Shown: one piece after another, positions 51,875 through 64,000 of the stretch | Position numbering within the stretch: the stretch's first letter is position 1 | Layout: every line of letters starts with the position of its first letter | NCBI GenBank assembly: GCA_963210345.1 | Contig: OY723399.1 | Span: forward strand, 79,327,673-79,391,672 | Direction: 5' to 3' | Origin: Inga oerstediana | Taxonomy: Eukaryota > Streptophyta > Magnoliopsida > Fabales > Fabaceae | Length of the DNA stretch: 64,000 nt | Made by a program: the position numbers and the translations under genes | The notes under the pieces: generated by a model | Database searches by the model: none | What the model was told of the DNA's origin: nothing | What the model saw: only the letters and a program-made list of their open reading frames with translations

Positions 51875-54800
51875 TCACACAACTTGAGCCATAAACTCTG
51901 GATAACGTCTTCACATATCCGCTTCCGCTTCCCAAGTTGCTTCCCTCTGAGTCATTCCCTTCCAGATCACCTTCACAAATGGAAGGCTTCGGTGTCTGAG
52001 CCGTCGTTATTCTCTATAAATGATCTGTTCTGGCTCTATCGCATATGTGAAGTTGTCTTGTAACTCAACTTCTTCATATTCAACAATATGAGATGGATCC
52101 GGTTGGTACTTCTTCAGTTGGGAAACGTGAAACACATCGTGGAGTCTGCTTAAGTTTGGGGGTAGGGCTACTCGATAAGCAACATGCCCAATTCTCCCAA
52201 GGATTTCAAAAGGACCTATGTACCTTGGGCTCAACTTCTTTCGTTTGATTGCTCGCCCAATGCCAGTGATAGGAGATACTCTCAGAAACACATGGTCACC
52301 AACTTCAAACTCTAGAGGCCGTCTTCTCTTGTCAGCGTAGCTTTTCTGTCGACTCTGCGCTGTAAGCAACCTCTTACGAATAATCCGAATCTGTGCTGAG
52401 GTTTGATCAACCAAATCTGGCCCATAAAGCTTCCTTTCGGATAATTCATTCCAACATAAAGGTGATTGACACCGTCTTCCATACAACGCTTCATACGGAG
52501 CCATTTGGATGCTCGCATGATAGCTATTGTTGTAAGCGAACTCAGCCAGTAGAAGGAAACGATCCCAACTTCCTTTAAAGTCGAGAACACAAGCTCGCAA
52601 CATATCTTCCAGTGTCTGAATTGTTCTCTTAGATTGTCCATCCGTTTGAGGATGATAAGCCGTACTGAACCTCAGTTGAGTACCTAAGGCTTCATACAAT
52701 GCTTTCCAGAATCTCGAAGTGAATCGGGGATCTCGATCGGAAATGATATTCTTCGGTACACCATGGAGTTTCACAATTTCTCGGATATAAATCTCTGCTA
52801 GCTTATCCGGAGAGTAACCAGCATCGATTGGTATGAAGTGGGCTGACTTTGTTAATCGGTCCACAATTACCCAGATCGCATCATAGTTTCTGATCCTGGG
52901 TAATCCCACAACCAAATCCATGATCACACTTTCCCATTTCCATTCCGGAATCTCAGGACTCTGAAGTAAACCAGGCGGTCTCTGGTGCTCGATTTTCACT
53001 TTCTGACAAGTGAGACACCTTGCAACATATTTGGTCACGTCACTCTTCAAACCCGGCCACCAATACACCGATTTCAGATTCTGATACATCTTGGTCATAC
53101 CAGGATGAAGAGTATATCGACTCTTGTGTGCTTCATCCAGAATCTTCTGCCTCAACTCTGCCTTAAGTGGAACGCAGACTCTTTTCTGGTAACGAACCAA
53201 TCCACGAGGCGATATGTCGTAGCTTGAAACTTCTCCCTGTTCGATTCGAGTCAGATTGCGCTGTATCCAGTCATCTTGACTCTGAGCTTCTTCAATTTCC
53301 GCCCTTAGATCACTCTCCTCTTGAGAAACAGTGTAATTGGCACAGATGATCTGGTTTGTCAAATTTAAATCATGGAAATCTTCAATCAATTTCCTTTCTT
53401 GTATCATCATAGCTGCAACGAGCACAGTCTTTCGGCTAAGAGCATCAGCGACTACATTTGCCTTACCCAGATGATATTTTATTTCCAGGTCGTAGTCCTT
53501 AAGCAATTCCATCCAGCGGCACTGTCTCATATTCAGTTCTTTTTGATCATACAGATATTTGAGACTCTTGTGGTCACAGTACAATTCCACAGTCACACCT
53601 TACAGGTAATGACGCCAAATCTTCAAAGCAAATACAATGGCCGCAAGCTCCAGATCATGAGTGGGATAGTTCAATTCATGAGGTCTGAGCTGTCGAGAGG
53701 CATAGGCCACCACACGTCCCTGCTGCATAAGGACACACCCTAATCCCTGCCCACTGGCATCAGAATACACAACGTATGTCAAACTGGGATCGGGTAAAAT
53801 CAACACAGGTGCCGTCGTCAACCTCTCCTTCAACTCCACAAAACAGTTTTCACATTTCTCATCCCACACAAATGGCTGATCCTTTCTTGTGAGCTTGGTC
53901 ATCGGCAACGCAATACAGGAGAAATTTTGGATAAATCTCCGATAATAACCAGCAAGACCCAGAAAACTGCGTATTTCCGCCACAGATTCTGGCCTCTTCC
54001 AGTCCAGTACTGCTTCCACTTTACTGGGATCCACAGAGACCCCTTCTTGTGAGATAACATGGCCTAAGAATTTCACTTCTGATAGCCAGAACTCGCACTT
54101 GCTCAATTTAGCATATAGTTGTTTCTCACGCAATGTAGTCAATACAACTCTCAAATGATGCTCATGCTCTTCTATACTCTTGGAATATATCAGAATGTCA
54201 TCGATAAACACAACAACAAATTGATCCAAATATTGTCGAAAGATACGGTTCATGTAATCCATGAAAACCGTAGGCGCATTGGTTAGCCCAAATGGCATCA
54301 CCAAGAACTCATAGTGACCGTACCTGGTCCGAAAAGTAGTCTTCGGAACATCTTCTGCTTTTACTCGTAGCTGATGATACCCTGACCTTAGATCAATCTT
54401 TGAAAATACACACGAACCGGATAGTTGGTCTAAAAGGTCATCGATTCGGGGAAGAGGGTACTTGTTCTTAATAGTAACTTTATTTAGTTCTCTGTAGTCG
54501 ATACACAATCGAAGACTCCCGTCTCTCTTCTTTACAAACAACACTGGAGCTCCCCAAGGCGACACACTGGGTCTAATGAACCCTTTTTCAAGCAAGTCTT
54601 CTATTTGTTTCTTTAACTCCGCCATTTCATTTGGGGCCATCTGATATGGGGCCTTAGATATAGAGCCAGCTCCAGGCACAATATCGATTAGAAATTGAAC
54701 TTCCCTTTCTGGAGGTAATCCGCTCAAATCATCCGGAAACCCCTCAGAAAATTCATTTACCACGGGTATATTATTCAAGGTTTCGCCAGTTTCCCCTTGC

Positions 54801-56281
54801 ACAGAAAAAAACACCACATAACCCTGGCAACCCTTTTCAAGATACTTTTCAGCTTTGGTTGCAGCAAGGAAATTCATACTAGAATCCACAACTTTAGCCC
54901 TCTGAGAAACAGGATATACTATCCTCTTGTTTCCACAATCAAGTAATACATTATTTGCCGTTAACCAATCAAAACCCAAAATAACTTCCAATTGGTAAAG
55001 CGGAAATCATATAAGATCTACAACAGATTGGTGCCCTTCCACAGTTATGACACAACTTAAACAAGCTTATGTGGTTAAGGCCTTAACACCCATTGGAGTT
55101 GACACTACTAATTCAAATGGTAACTTATGTACATGCATTCCCAGGCGCTTCACGCAATCATAGGTGATGAAGGAGTGACTTGCACCCGAATCATACAAAA
55201 CTTGCAACAGATGGCCATTAAGAAGAATATTACCTTGTATCAGCTCAGGAGATTTACGGGTCTCTTCGTGGGTCATAGCAAATACTCGGCCCTGTGTCTT
55301 CGGTCTCTGGTCTGGTCGTGGCTCTTTGCAGTCAGCAGAAGTATGGCCCACACGCTTACAATTGTAACATATTATTTTGCCATCACATGTTTTACCCTGG
55401 TGTGGTTGATTACAGCGACGACAAATCCACGGTGCAAAATATGTTCTTTGCTGGTCACGGCTCCCAGACTGGTAGGGCTTCTTACCACTTCCAGATGAAG
55501 ATCCTTGCCCCTTCCGCTTCTGTGAGGTAGCACCATTACTAGGTTCATTGCGGTGGTTAATAGCTCTGGCAGGATACAATTCTCTCAAGTTGTTCTCTGT
55601 AATTCTGCACTGTTCAACCGCCTTGTTGAACTTAGTAAATTGGTGAGTAGCTAGGCGTTTCCTCAACTCTCGCCTCAGACCGTGAATGAGCATATCAGAA
55701 CTCCATTCTTCATCATCCTTGTACCGAAGGTAAGAGGAGTACCGAGCCAACCGAACAAAACGGGACAAGTAATCATCGAAGCTCTCTGTATCCCCTTCGA
55801 GCTTGTAAACAGCCAGCCGTGGCTTCACCTCATCCGGACAACCAAGAACCTCAAATATTTTCTCCAGCCTGTTCATCCAATCTTCGGCTACCTGAGGGTC
55901 AAACCTTCCTCTGAACGCCGGAGGCAGATGCTTGCAGAATTTGGTGACCCAAAACTGAAGGTCTCTGTCCTCTCTAAGCGGCATCCCATATGATTCTTGA
56001 TTTGGAATAGCATGAGGTGGGGATTCTAGTGGTCGTGCTGATCCTTCTGTAGTGTCCTCATGTCGAGTTTCTTCTTGAGTTTCCTCCGGAGTGGACTGAA
56101 CCGGACCTTCCTTGTTCTTCGCCTTCTCTGCTCTGAGCTCTTCTCTCAGCTCAGTTATCATATCCCGCTGATCTTTGATTAGACCCATTAATTCCTGCAT
56201 TGCATCCGATGGGTTATCCTTGACGACCTCCACCTCTGGGTCTACACGCGGAATATTGGGGCGTCCTCTAGTTTTCTTCAT
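51875..56281 (-). pseudogene. gag-pol: gag-pol of the gypsy element, one frame with five stops
   Basis: A single frame of 1469 codons runs from the ATG at 56281 to a TGA at 51875. In order: Gag with FRGRFDPQVAEDWMNRLEK and zinc knuckle CYNCKRVGHTSADC; protease LYDSGASHSF; RT with LCIDYRELNKVTIKNKYPL and FIDDILIYS; RNase H with YSDASGQGLGCVL; integrase with HPGMTKMYQNL, CLTCQK, MDLVVGLP and SDRDPRF; then a chromodomain-like tail (VKVIWKGMTQREATWEAEAD). In-frame stops lie at 55067-55069, 55007-55009, 53600-53602, 52007-52009 and 51911-51913; there is no frameshift. The integrase third catalytic residue, Glu in the family, is Lys (codon 52628-52630). It is inactive. Confidence 0.9.
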
Positions 56282-56459
56282 TCTACAAACAACTTGCCCC
56301 ATTAATTTAGCAGAGATAGTATGCACATATAGTCACAAAACTCATATATATATCCATGTCAATAAACATACATGTGCATACACAACAATCATTCACAGAT
56401 ATCCCTACTACTATCTAAGGGGTCTATCCTAGCTACCTCTACCCTTGCCAGGAACTACA

Positions 56460-56471
56460 GCTCTGATACCA
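56460..56471 (-). other. Primer binding site of the gypsy element
   Basis: On the minus strand, TGGTATCAGAGC lies three bases inside the 5' LTR, complementary to initiator Met tRNA. Confidence 0.88.
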
Positions 56472-56474
56472 AAA

Positions 56475-59149
56475 TGTAACCCCCTGACTTTAAACACGTA
56501 ATTATAATTCGATAACACATATTTAAATCGGATTAGAGACCATTGGATGCTTTAACCTCGTTTTAAACTTTCTGTCTCACAGTAAAATTTTTACAAAACT
56601 TTCAAAACTCTTTTACCCATCCAGGTCTCAATTTCAATATTCGAATATAATTACCTGTGCAGTTAATATACATTCAATCATATCAGAGTGTATAACTGCA
56701 TCCCCGGCAACTCCCGGGTTCTATGCATAAAAACCTGAAGGTTTATAAGTATACACTAGGGGATTACACAACCAAAATCGAATGTAGTGTTCCTGATTCA
56801 GAATATACAGTAATCCCGAGTTCAAAATACATAACCAACGTTTCCAATTCAACTATATACCCCTAAGGGTCCTAATTGCTCCGGGTTGGCCGCTTCTCCT
56901 TTGAGCCACACGCCCTGTCTGAAATGTTAGTCATAGGAAAGAATGAGATTCAAGAGAATCTCAGTAGTAACAAACCACTCACACAATGCATAAACACAAA
57001 GCATGTACATAAATCACAAACAGCAACAGCAGCAGCAATTCACAGATACATGGTTTTCACCACAAACGACAGCACTCACGGCTGTATACACAATACGACA
57101 GCTCTTGCTGTAATCAACATCACGACAGCTTACGCTGTAATCAGTAATCAACATCACGACAGCTTACGCTGTAATCAGTAATCAACATCACGACAGCTTA
57201 CGCTTTAATCACAATAACGACAGCTTACGCTGTAAACGACAGCTATCACCAGCTGTAACCCCAGCAGCATCAGAAATCATCATAAAATAGTGATACAACA
57301 CACATACAGTGCATTACACAAAGTATAAGAGAGAGAGTCACTACCTTGTCCTTTCCTGACGTCCTTCGGCGCAGTTGGCTCCTGAGGGCGGCAAATATCG
57401 AATCCTACAATTCCAAATGCACCATTTAGACACTTCCATAGTGTTACTTGGGGTTATATGAGTCTATAATGAAAATTTACAAAAATACCCCCGGGGACCC
57501 GGCCCGGGCCCGCCGTACCCGGTCCGGTTGCACTTTTCCTGAAATTCTAATCTGGGCTATCCTAACATATTTCCGCCCAAGGAATCCATTTCCGGACTCG
57601 GAATTGTCAAATTCAATGTAAAATTACAAATATACCCTTGGCAGCCCTACTTCGAGGTTTTCAGGGGCGTTTTCGTAATTATGCTTTTTCGGCCTTTTCC
57701 GAAAAAGTGACCAACTGTAACCCCACCTAATTTTCGCTCCTGAACTCAATGGAACCATCAAATCATTGAAAATCCAACTCTAAGACCCATTTCTAGAGCT
57801 GGCCGAAATTTATGAGTTCTCCGGGGAAAATCGGGGTTTTACGATTTCGGCTCCGTAAACGCGTTTCTTTCTACTCCTAACCACTTTATTAACCATTACA
57901 TTAGGTTACAACTAACATTAAGACCTAATTTGGGCAGCATAACCCCTAGGCCATATCATTTCCAAACTTTAAAACCAATGGCAATCCGGCAAAATTTCAC
58001 CGATTAAATTGCCCACAACAGCCAGAATAAGCAATATACAAAAGTTTGGAAGTTACCTCAAGCTCCCACTAGCTTTTCCCAAATTTGGCTGAACCCTAGC
58101 CTCTTTGAAACACCAAATTTTGAGCTTCACAACCTTAAAGAATAAAGAGGAGTAGCTTAGAGTCAGAGTTATACGCGTTAGGAGCTAGATCGTCGGAGAA
58201 ATCGGCTTACCTTGCGAGATTTCTTCCTCTTTTTCTCTCTTTTCTCCAAGCTCTCTCTCACGTTTGTGCTGCTGGAAAAGACGACGGGAAATGGAAGGGA
58301 AAAGGTGTTGTAATTGTTTTATAACATTAGGCTTATGTCATGGTATTGCTTGCTTATGTCATATTTAGAAATTTCCAAAAATCCACTTTATGTACACAAA
58401 TCCTTTTTGTACATATAAATGATTCACAAGCCCAATTAAATTCCAACCACTCTTTCCTCTTCTTGGTCAGTCATATGCGCATCCAGGGGCCCAATTTTGT
58501 GCCAAAATGGGCTGATCACAAATTATCCCATAATTACAAAGTTACCATCACAAATTTTCAATTTTCGGATTTGTTGGCAGATTTTCTGATCGAACTTTGA
58601 TAAATCATAACTAATTCTAGAAAAATCGAATTGGAGTGATTCCAAAGCCTATATAACCCTTATTGAGTCTAGTTTTAAGGAAAAATATAGAATCTATCTG
58701 GAAGGAATCACAAAATTCCCAGAATTTCAATCTTTGCATACTGTTCCAGAAAATAATTAATTTCGCTGGGCAAACTTCAAAAATCCAAAACTCTTAGGTC
58801 ACAAATCAAAATGATACAAATTATATGTCCATTTTGAAGCTTGACATGTGAACTTTAAGACTGGAAAAGTTCAGATTTTGTAGACACCATTTGCCTATTT
58901 AAAATATCCATACAAATTGGCTGCCCTGTACAGAGTTTCAATGGACAGAGTTTTCAACTTTTGCACAATTGTTCCCAATGGTTTCAATTTCACAATAAAC
59001 ACTCTCCTCACACAAATTTTCATAAGGAAGCCATTGGAATCATTAAAATATCCAAATTCCCATCACAGATTCTCCAAAAGTGTTTATTCAACAATAATTA
59101 CATCCACTTTTGAAGTCATTAGCCCTTAATCACTTTTTGGGATATTACA
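56475..59149 (-). repeat. 5' LTR of the gypsy element
   Basis: It is 2675 bp, with seven hairpin units at 57066-57258 and a 20-bp GC-rich insertion (GGCCCGGGCCCGCC...) near 57502. It is followed by the CCTTA duplication. Confidence 0.92.
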
Positions 59150-59154
59150 CCTTA

Positions 59155-59392
59155 TCCAAAAGAAATTTAATATTAATAACTATCCAGTCCCTATGAACAA
59201 TGTGATACAAAGTGAACAATTAATATCATATGATTGGGGTGTTCATTTTTTTGTTCTCTAGTAAGGAGGTTAATGGGTTCAGCGCAATCAGTGCAAGATC
59301 CAATTTTTCTGAGTCCAAACTTCCAACAAACATCTAAGCCATAAACAATGCCAAAGAGTTATAGAACTCTTTGGGTGGATTTTGATGTTGTT
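59155..59392. other. Duplicated P450 intergenic sequence
   Basis: It matches 39090-39260 (GATACAAAGTGAACAA, GATTGGGGTGTTCA, TCTGAGTCCAAACTTCCAAC, CAATGCCAAAGAGTT). With 48960-49143 it reconstructs the region in which the copia and gypsy elements landed. Confidence 0.6.
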
Positions 59393-61260
59393 ATAGGAGG
59401 ATTCTTGATAGAGCTCAATATTTATATATTTTTATTAATTAATCTTAGGCTTTTGTGGGACTTAATTGAATATTTTGGGCATAATCAAGTGATAATATGA
59501 GATTATAGTGAAAGAATAATTTGGAAATTATATTAGATAAATTGTGATATTTTTAATTAATATTTATTATTCCCATTATTCTTTAATTGTGAGCAAAAGA
59601 TATTACTTTTGTGAATATAATTTTGTAGGTGATAATGTGGTACAACTTGAGTGGTTAATGTTAAAGATGTTATTTTGGAGCTTAATGAAGGACAAAAGTG
59701 GAACATCACAAGTGCAGAATTTATTTTCACATTTTTTCTAAGAGGATGTTAAATGAGTAAGGGCCTTGTTTGGTGGTTACAATTTTATGTCTAATGCTTA
59801 AAACAGATTTTTAACTCTTATCCAAACAAGGCACAACTCACTTTTAACCTAAAGAATAAGAGAAGAGAAGAGGATGTCATTGTTTTGCAATAGAGTGGCG
59901 GCTGGCTGAATTGAGAGATGCTGAACCGTGTGAAAGGGGAATGGAAAAAGGAAACAGCCCAATATGTTGACCCAAGAGTAACAAGTTGAATCGAAATTGA
60001 TGTTTGAAAAGAAAAGGAGGGAGTGGACCGAGTTGAGATGGAGAATTGAAGTGAAAATGTATAAAAGAAACAGCTGGACCGAATTGAATAAAAGCATGAA
60101 GAAGGTGGTGTTGACCGAGTTGAAGAATTGAGATGATCACATGGACGGATGTGAAAAAGATGGAGCAGGTTGAAAAGAGTGAACTGAAAATGGGAATTGA
60201 AGGAGTAGAGAAAGAGTTGAGCCGAAATGTTTGACCAAGAGTGGAGAAGGCTGCTGGACCGAAATGGGATTGGAATTACAATAAGGGAGCTGGACTAAAT
60301 GAAAGGAGGCACCGAAACGAAAGGAAATGAAAGAGAGGAGTATTGCGGCTGTGAAGAGCAAGAGGGAGCAGCGAAAATAAAGAAGGAATTGCAAGGGCTG
60401 TTCGGTGCTGCAATATCTATGGCCAATTTCTTCCTCTTTTATCAAGCTTCATCCTCTTCTTCCATGAGTAGCTAAAGTGTTGGTGATTTCCTTGAGTTGG
60501 GTAATGGTTTGAGCTTCTAAACTTCAATGGAATTCCTTAAGCTCTCTTTCTATTTCATAATTGTATGGCTTGGTAAAGTATGTGATTATGATTTAGATTA
60601 TTCTATGCCAAGTGAATAAACTTGGTGGTTGAGCTAGGAATTGATTAATTAATCTTTCTATGATTCAAATTAGAAGTAGGTTGAGTTATTTATTTCAACT
60701 TGGTTAAGTGGATTGTAAATGACTAAACTGAATGCTTTGAATTTTTGTAATGGTAATTACAAGCTAAAATTAGAAGTTGATTATTCATCTTCTTGAGTCT
60801 GAATTATTTGGTGATATTCATTTAATTGCTTTAGTAGAATGAATTAAATGATTATTGCAAGTATGGAGCTAGTGGTATCTTAGTTTCATCCTTTTGACTC
60901 ATTATGGAATTCATATTATTAACAAGCAAGGAAGACTAAAACCTCAACTCAAGGGAATTTCATTCCATCATTATATTAGTTAATTGAATTTATCTTGTTA
61001 TTAGTGTTAATTTCAATTCCTTTTGCTACTTTGTTTTAAAAACTGAAAAATACAAAAATATTGCTTTAGCTTAGATTACTTCATTAAATCAAATTCTCAA
61101 AATGATTTCTCACAACTTTAAAGTTTTTTTATCACTTTACTACTTAGGAACTTGGAAATTAATCTCCTCACAAGAACGACCTAGGTTGAGCTACTACGCT
61201 ACATTTTCAAACCTAATTTTATTTTGGAAATTATTCCGTTTTTTATGCCCCTCCTAGCAC
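59393..61260 (+). repeat. Decayed LTR-like sequence E
   Basis: The start TGATAGAGCTCAATATTT and the end region (ACTTAGGAACTTGG, CTCCTCACAAGAACGACC, GAGCTACTACGCTAC) follow the landmark order of the LTR-like family and of sequence D, at low similarity. The centre (59870-60440) is purine-rich with recurrent GTTGA and GGACCGA words. There is no coding sequence. The ends are uncertain and no target duplication was found. Confidence 0.4.
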
Positions 61261-62836
61261 ATTTGAACTCGAGACCTAAAGGGATATAGCAGGCCTTACA
61301 ACTTTGGGTTGCATAGAAAGTGAAGATTTATGATATCAATGAACAAATTGGGTTTGATCAGTCTTATTATCAAACAATTTTTTTTTTTTTTTGGTTCCGC
61401 CTGTGGCTTTTGTATTTCCTAGGTTAATGCGGATTTTGCTTTTAGTTTTTATAATTAAATTATTTGTTTTCCTGAGCATTTAATTTTTTATATTGTCTTC
61501 TGTTTTAATATAGATCAAGATAACATGAGTTCCGCCTTTAATTTTTAGGGTAAAGGTGCACCCAACTTTGGACTATTTATGAAAGTGTATCCAGCATCTT
61601 AAATTATTTAATGGTGTAATTTTATCCCTAATGTAATTAAATTATCTTGGTGCAATTTCACCCCCACTATAACGGATTAAAAAGGGACATGAGGTGCAAG
61701 TCCATGAGCTTTTTAGAATTGGTCGTCTTTTTCATTCCAATAACTAACGCGAGCATATAAATATTTCTGGGTCATTTACCTAGACTAATAAATGAACTTG
61801 CAAAACTTAATTTATACCTCCTCGGGTCTCTCACACACACGCATGAGTATAATTTTTAAGATAGGCATGGTCCTATTTATAAAATAAAATACACTTAAAT
61901 AATTTTAAAATTTTATTTTTTCTTCTCTAATTAGTAATTACTTCCTCTTGTCCTATTTATAAGCATCATTTTCTTTCGTAGGCTTGGTCCTATGTATAAG
62001 CAATAATTTTGCCTTGTCTAAAAATTTAATGCAGTTTTTCCATTTTTACCCTTAATATATTAATTAGCACGTTATTATCTAGTTAATATGGTTGATTTGT
62101 GCTTTTGAGGGGGCTGTTTAGCACTCAAAATTAAAAAAACTCATGTTGCATTATTCTAATTTCAATTGCATATTGAGTGATTTTATATGTGGTCCTTATT
62201 GATAATCACCTATCGACATTGATAATCACCTACCTGTTCATCCCTATTTAGATGTGGTCCTCATTTGTCACTGTAATAACTTAGATTTGCAGCGAACAAA
62301 TCTTGCTTCCAATAGTAATTAAGTATAATTATCATAATCAGGTATGAAATCAAGGGAGATTTGTATCTTCTTCCCCATCTCTCTTTCGTGTTGTTCTCAT
62401 CATCCCACCGTTGTCGTCAGTGGATGAAAAAAATAAATGGTTGTGATTCAATATTTTATATATCATTATTTTTTTCTTTTTCAGGGGACCTACCTACACT
62501 TGTAAATTGTCCGGATTAAATTTTAATATTTTAAAGTTACTTATTTGTTCAATGCAATAGTATAATCATAATTTTAGGTTGCTAATTAATCTCTACTGTT
62601 TTTTATCAATGATGAAGAACAGATGAGGAGATGAAAAAGAGAGTAAGGATGAGGAAAGGATCCAAATCCGAAATGAAGGAAAAGAAAACTACACGCCAGA
62701 ATTTTTATTTAAGTTCATATTATAAGTACATATCATCCAAAACTACAACACAGGATTAGATTCAATTATTTAATCTTTCACTGCTTAGAAACATAAATGG
62801 GAAATATTAATTGTTCTATCTGCTCACTGACCACTA
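61261..62836. other. Intergenic sequence before the fourth P450
   Basis: 61375-61560 is T-rich repeat, equivalent to 39490-39640. 61555-61700 begins GGGTAAAGGTGCACCC and may be one end of a DNA transposon, without a visible partner. 62064-62186 is a fragment of the LTR-like family (matches 33000-33115: GTTATT, TCTAGTTAATRTG, TGTTTAGCACTCAA). No gene was seen. Confidence 0.45.
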
Positions 62837-63667
62837 TTAATTATGAGCTTTACAATGTGGTCGAAGAGTTGGCACAGCTAATAAGGGCTTAGATCTTGGT
62901 ATGGTCCAACCAAACGTTTCACTCATATCCAAGTCACAAGGTGACATGCCATTGGGAAGATTCCAATTGAAGCAGTGCACTAATTGAGCCACAACAAGTT
63001 TAGCTATAGTTATAGCCATTTGCAACCCAGGACATTTTCTGCGACCAGCACCGAATGCTACAAGCAGAAAATTATTTCCTTGAAATTCTACATTGTTGTT
63101 CAAAAATCTCTCTGGATAGAACTCATGAGCATTATCGGACCATATCTTAGGATCTCGTCCGATTGCCCAAGCATTTATAAGGATTCGAGACTTCTTCCGT
63201 ATGTAGTATCCATTAATCATAACGTCTTCTATGGACCCTCGAGGGACAAATGGTCCAGAAGGAAAAAGTCTCAATGACTCCTTAATCACCATATCTAAGT
63301 AGTTAAGATTTACTAAATCAGTTTCTTCCACCATTCTATTGATTCGTACCACTCTCTGAATCTCATCTTGAAGATTCTTCATCACCTTTGGATTCCTTAA
63401 GAGTTCAGATAATGTCCATTCAATCGACATAGAAACAGTTTCATATGCACCAAATATAATCTCTAAAGCAATAGCCTTGATGTTATCTCGACCAATCCTA
63501 TATTCTTGTTCACCATCTGTGCCTTGGTGTGCCGTTAATGAGAGTTACATGTCTATAAAGTCTTCTTGTTTTCCATTTTTATTAGAGTCATGCTCATGCT
63601 CCTTTATTATCTTCTCCAGCACTTGGTCGAGTCCTTTCGCTGTTTCTTTTATACGACGTGTTAATCC
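62837..63667 (-). pseudogene. Cytochrome P450 copy 4, last exon, one in-frame stop
   Basis: The exon begins after a TTTCAG acceptor at 63668-63670 with GLTRRIKETAK and ends at a TAA at 62837. It has the I-helix region, the K-helix IKESLRL, FYPERF and an intact heme-binding loop AFGAGRRKCPGLQ with its Cys, then NLPNGMSPCDLDMSETFGW near the end, CYP736A-like. The only lesion seen is a TAA at 63545-63547 where the paralogues have a Leu codon. Exons 1 and 2 are not in the remaining 333 bp and would lie beyond the window. It is probably a recent pseudogene, or the truncated end of one. Confidence 0.85.
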
Positions 63668-64000
63668 CTGAAAGACAAGATATCATTTCAATGACTTGGC
63701 TAGCCATTTCGTTAAAGATTACTCCACCTCACAGGAGCTAGTGCTAGTTGGGTGTTTGTGTTAGTACTAAATATAAAATGTCAATTCAATTTGTCTCTTA
63801 GATTTATAATTTATAACTTTTTTCCCCAAACTATCTTTATTAACTGCACATCTTAAAAGAAGAAATTCATAGAGATGGTTTTCATCGTAAATTAGGTATC
63901 TAGTTCTTACATTTAGGATTAATTAAGGGAGCATGAAAAACAAAAATCTAAACACTAATGGTTTTAGCAATTTACCAAAATGCTAATTTACAATTGAAAA
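63668..64000 (-). other. Intron 2 of P450 copy 4, running off the window
   Basis: This is AT-rich sequence upstream of the last exon on the minus strand. No exon 2 match was seen before the window ends. Confidence 0.5.

Larger units (their letters stand above)
49144..59149 (-). mobile_element. Ty3/gypsy chromovirus, Tekay/Del-like, full length but decayed
   Basis: The element is 10,006 bp with LTRs of 2692 and 2675 bp (ends TGTAACCCC and GATATTACA) and target duplication CCTTA (49139-49143 and 59150-59154). It reads on the minus strand as gag, protease, RT, RNase H, integrase and a chromodomain-like tail, the gypsy order. The GGGGGAGAAA tract and the TTTCGAGGACGAAATTT motif before the 3' LTR are Tekay/Del style. 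About 32 substitutions separate the LTRs by eye (near 1.2%), so it is older than the Sirevirus-type element. It has five in-frame stops. Confidence 0.92.

Noticed and set aside
59849..60445. Phe/Leu-rich minus-strand frames of 82-102 codons
   Set aside because: They arise from the purine-rich strand of the decayed LTR-like sequence E; overlapping frames are equally open.
1..64000. A new defence, toxin or metabolic gene system
   Set aside because: The window is accounted for by transposons, repeats and decayed P450 genes; no set of unknown intact genes sits together.

Overview
The window looks like a plant nuclear genome, most likely a eudicot. It is AT-rich and has no bacterial-type genes. 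It holds plant Ty1/copia and Ty3/gypsy LTR retrotransposons with initiator-Met-tRNA-type primer sites, CACTA, MULE, hAT and Stowaway DNA elements, and a cluster of intron-containing plant cytochrome P450 genes that resemble CYP736A. I see no clearly intact host gene; every P450 copy is broken or cut off.

Layout. 1-7679 is intergenic: a degenerate T-rich repeat (unit about 85 bp, dimer about 172 bp), a 2.07-kb LTR-like element on the minus strand (327-2396), a CACTA end remnant, and two copies of a dispersed repeat here called R2. 7680-19584 is a complete, young Sirevirus-type copia element (11.9 kb) with target duplication GTTTT, two 1935-bp LTRs that differ at four sites by eye, gag with one stop, an intact 1031-residue pol and an intact 691-residue envelope-like ORF. 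20075-23782 is a second copy of the LTR-like family and contains a nested 1501-bp solo LTR flanked by GTCGT. 24054-25378 and 26624-29608 are two non-autonomous CACTA elements; the second carries transposase-related gene remnants, including a DUF4216-like segment. 31426-33665 is a third copy of the LTR-like family, with target duplication CTCCT and an 83-bp Stowaway hairpin inside it.

35326-42958 holds three minus-strand P450 pseudogenes. They share a 115-bp first exon that ends at the proline hinge. Intron 1 of the first is enlarged by a MULE-like element that itself contains a hAT element. 43058-48959 is a minus-strand copia element (target duplication GGATC) with an unusual structure: its reverse transcriptase is missing from the normal place, and an RT segment lies in inverted orientation between two copies of a 188-bp gag segment. 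49144-59149 is a minus-strand Ty3/gypsy chromovirus of Tekay/Del type (target duplication CCTTA). Its gag-pol is one reading frame with five in-frame stops and a changed integrase catalytic residue. These two elements split a duplicated P450 upstream region. 59393-61260 is another decayed LTR-like sequence, and 62837-63667 is the last exon of a fourth P450 copy with a single in-frame stop.

Nothing here is a convincing new multi-gene system. The best leads are the rearranged copia element, the palindrome arrays shared by the Sirevirus LTRs and its pol-env spacer, the undescribed 2.1-kb LTR-like family present only as solo copies, and the unusual intron layout and decay of the P450 cluster. All alignments were done by eye.
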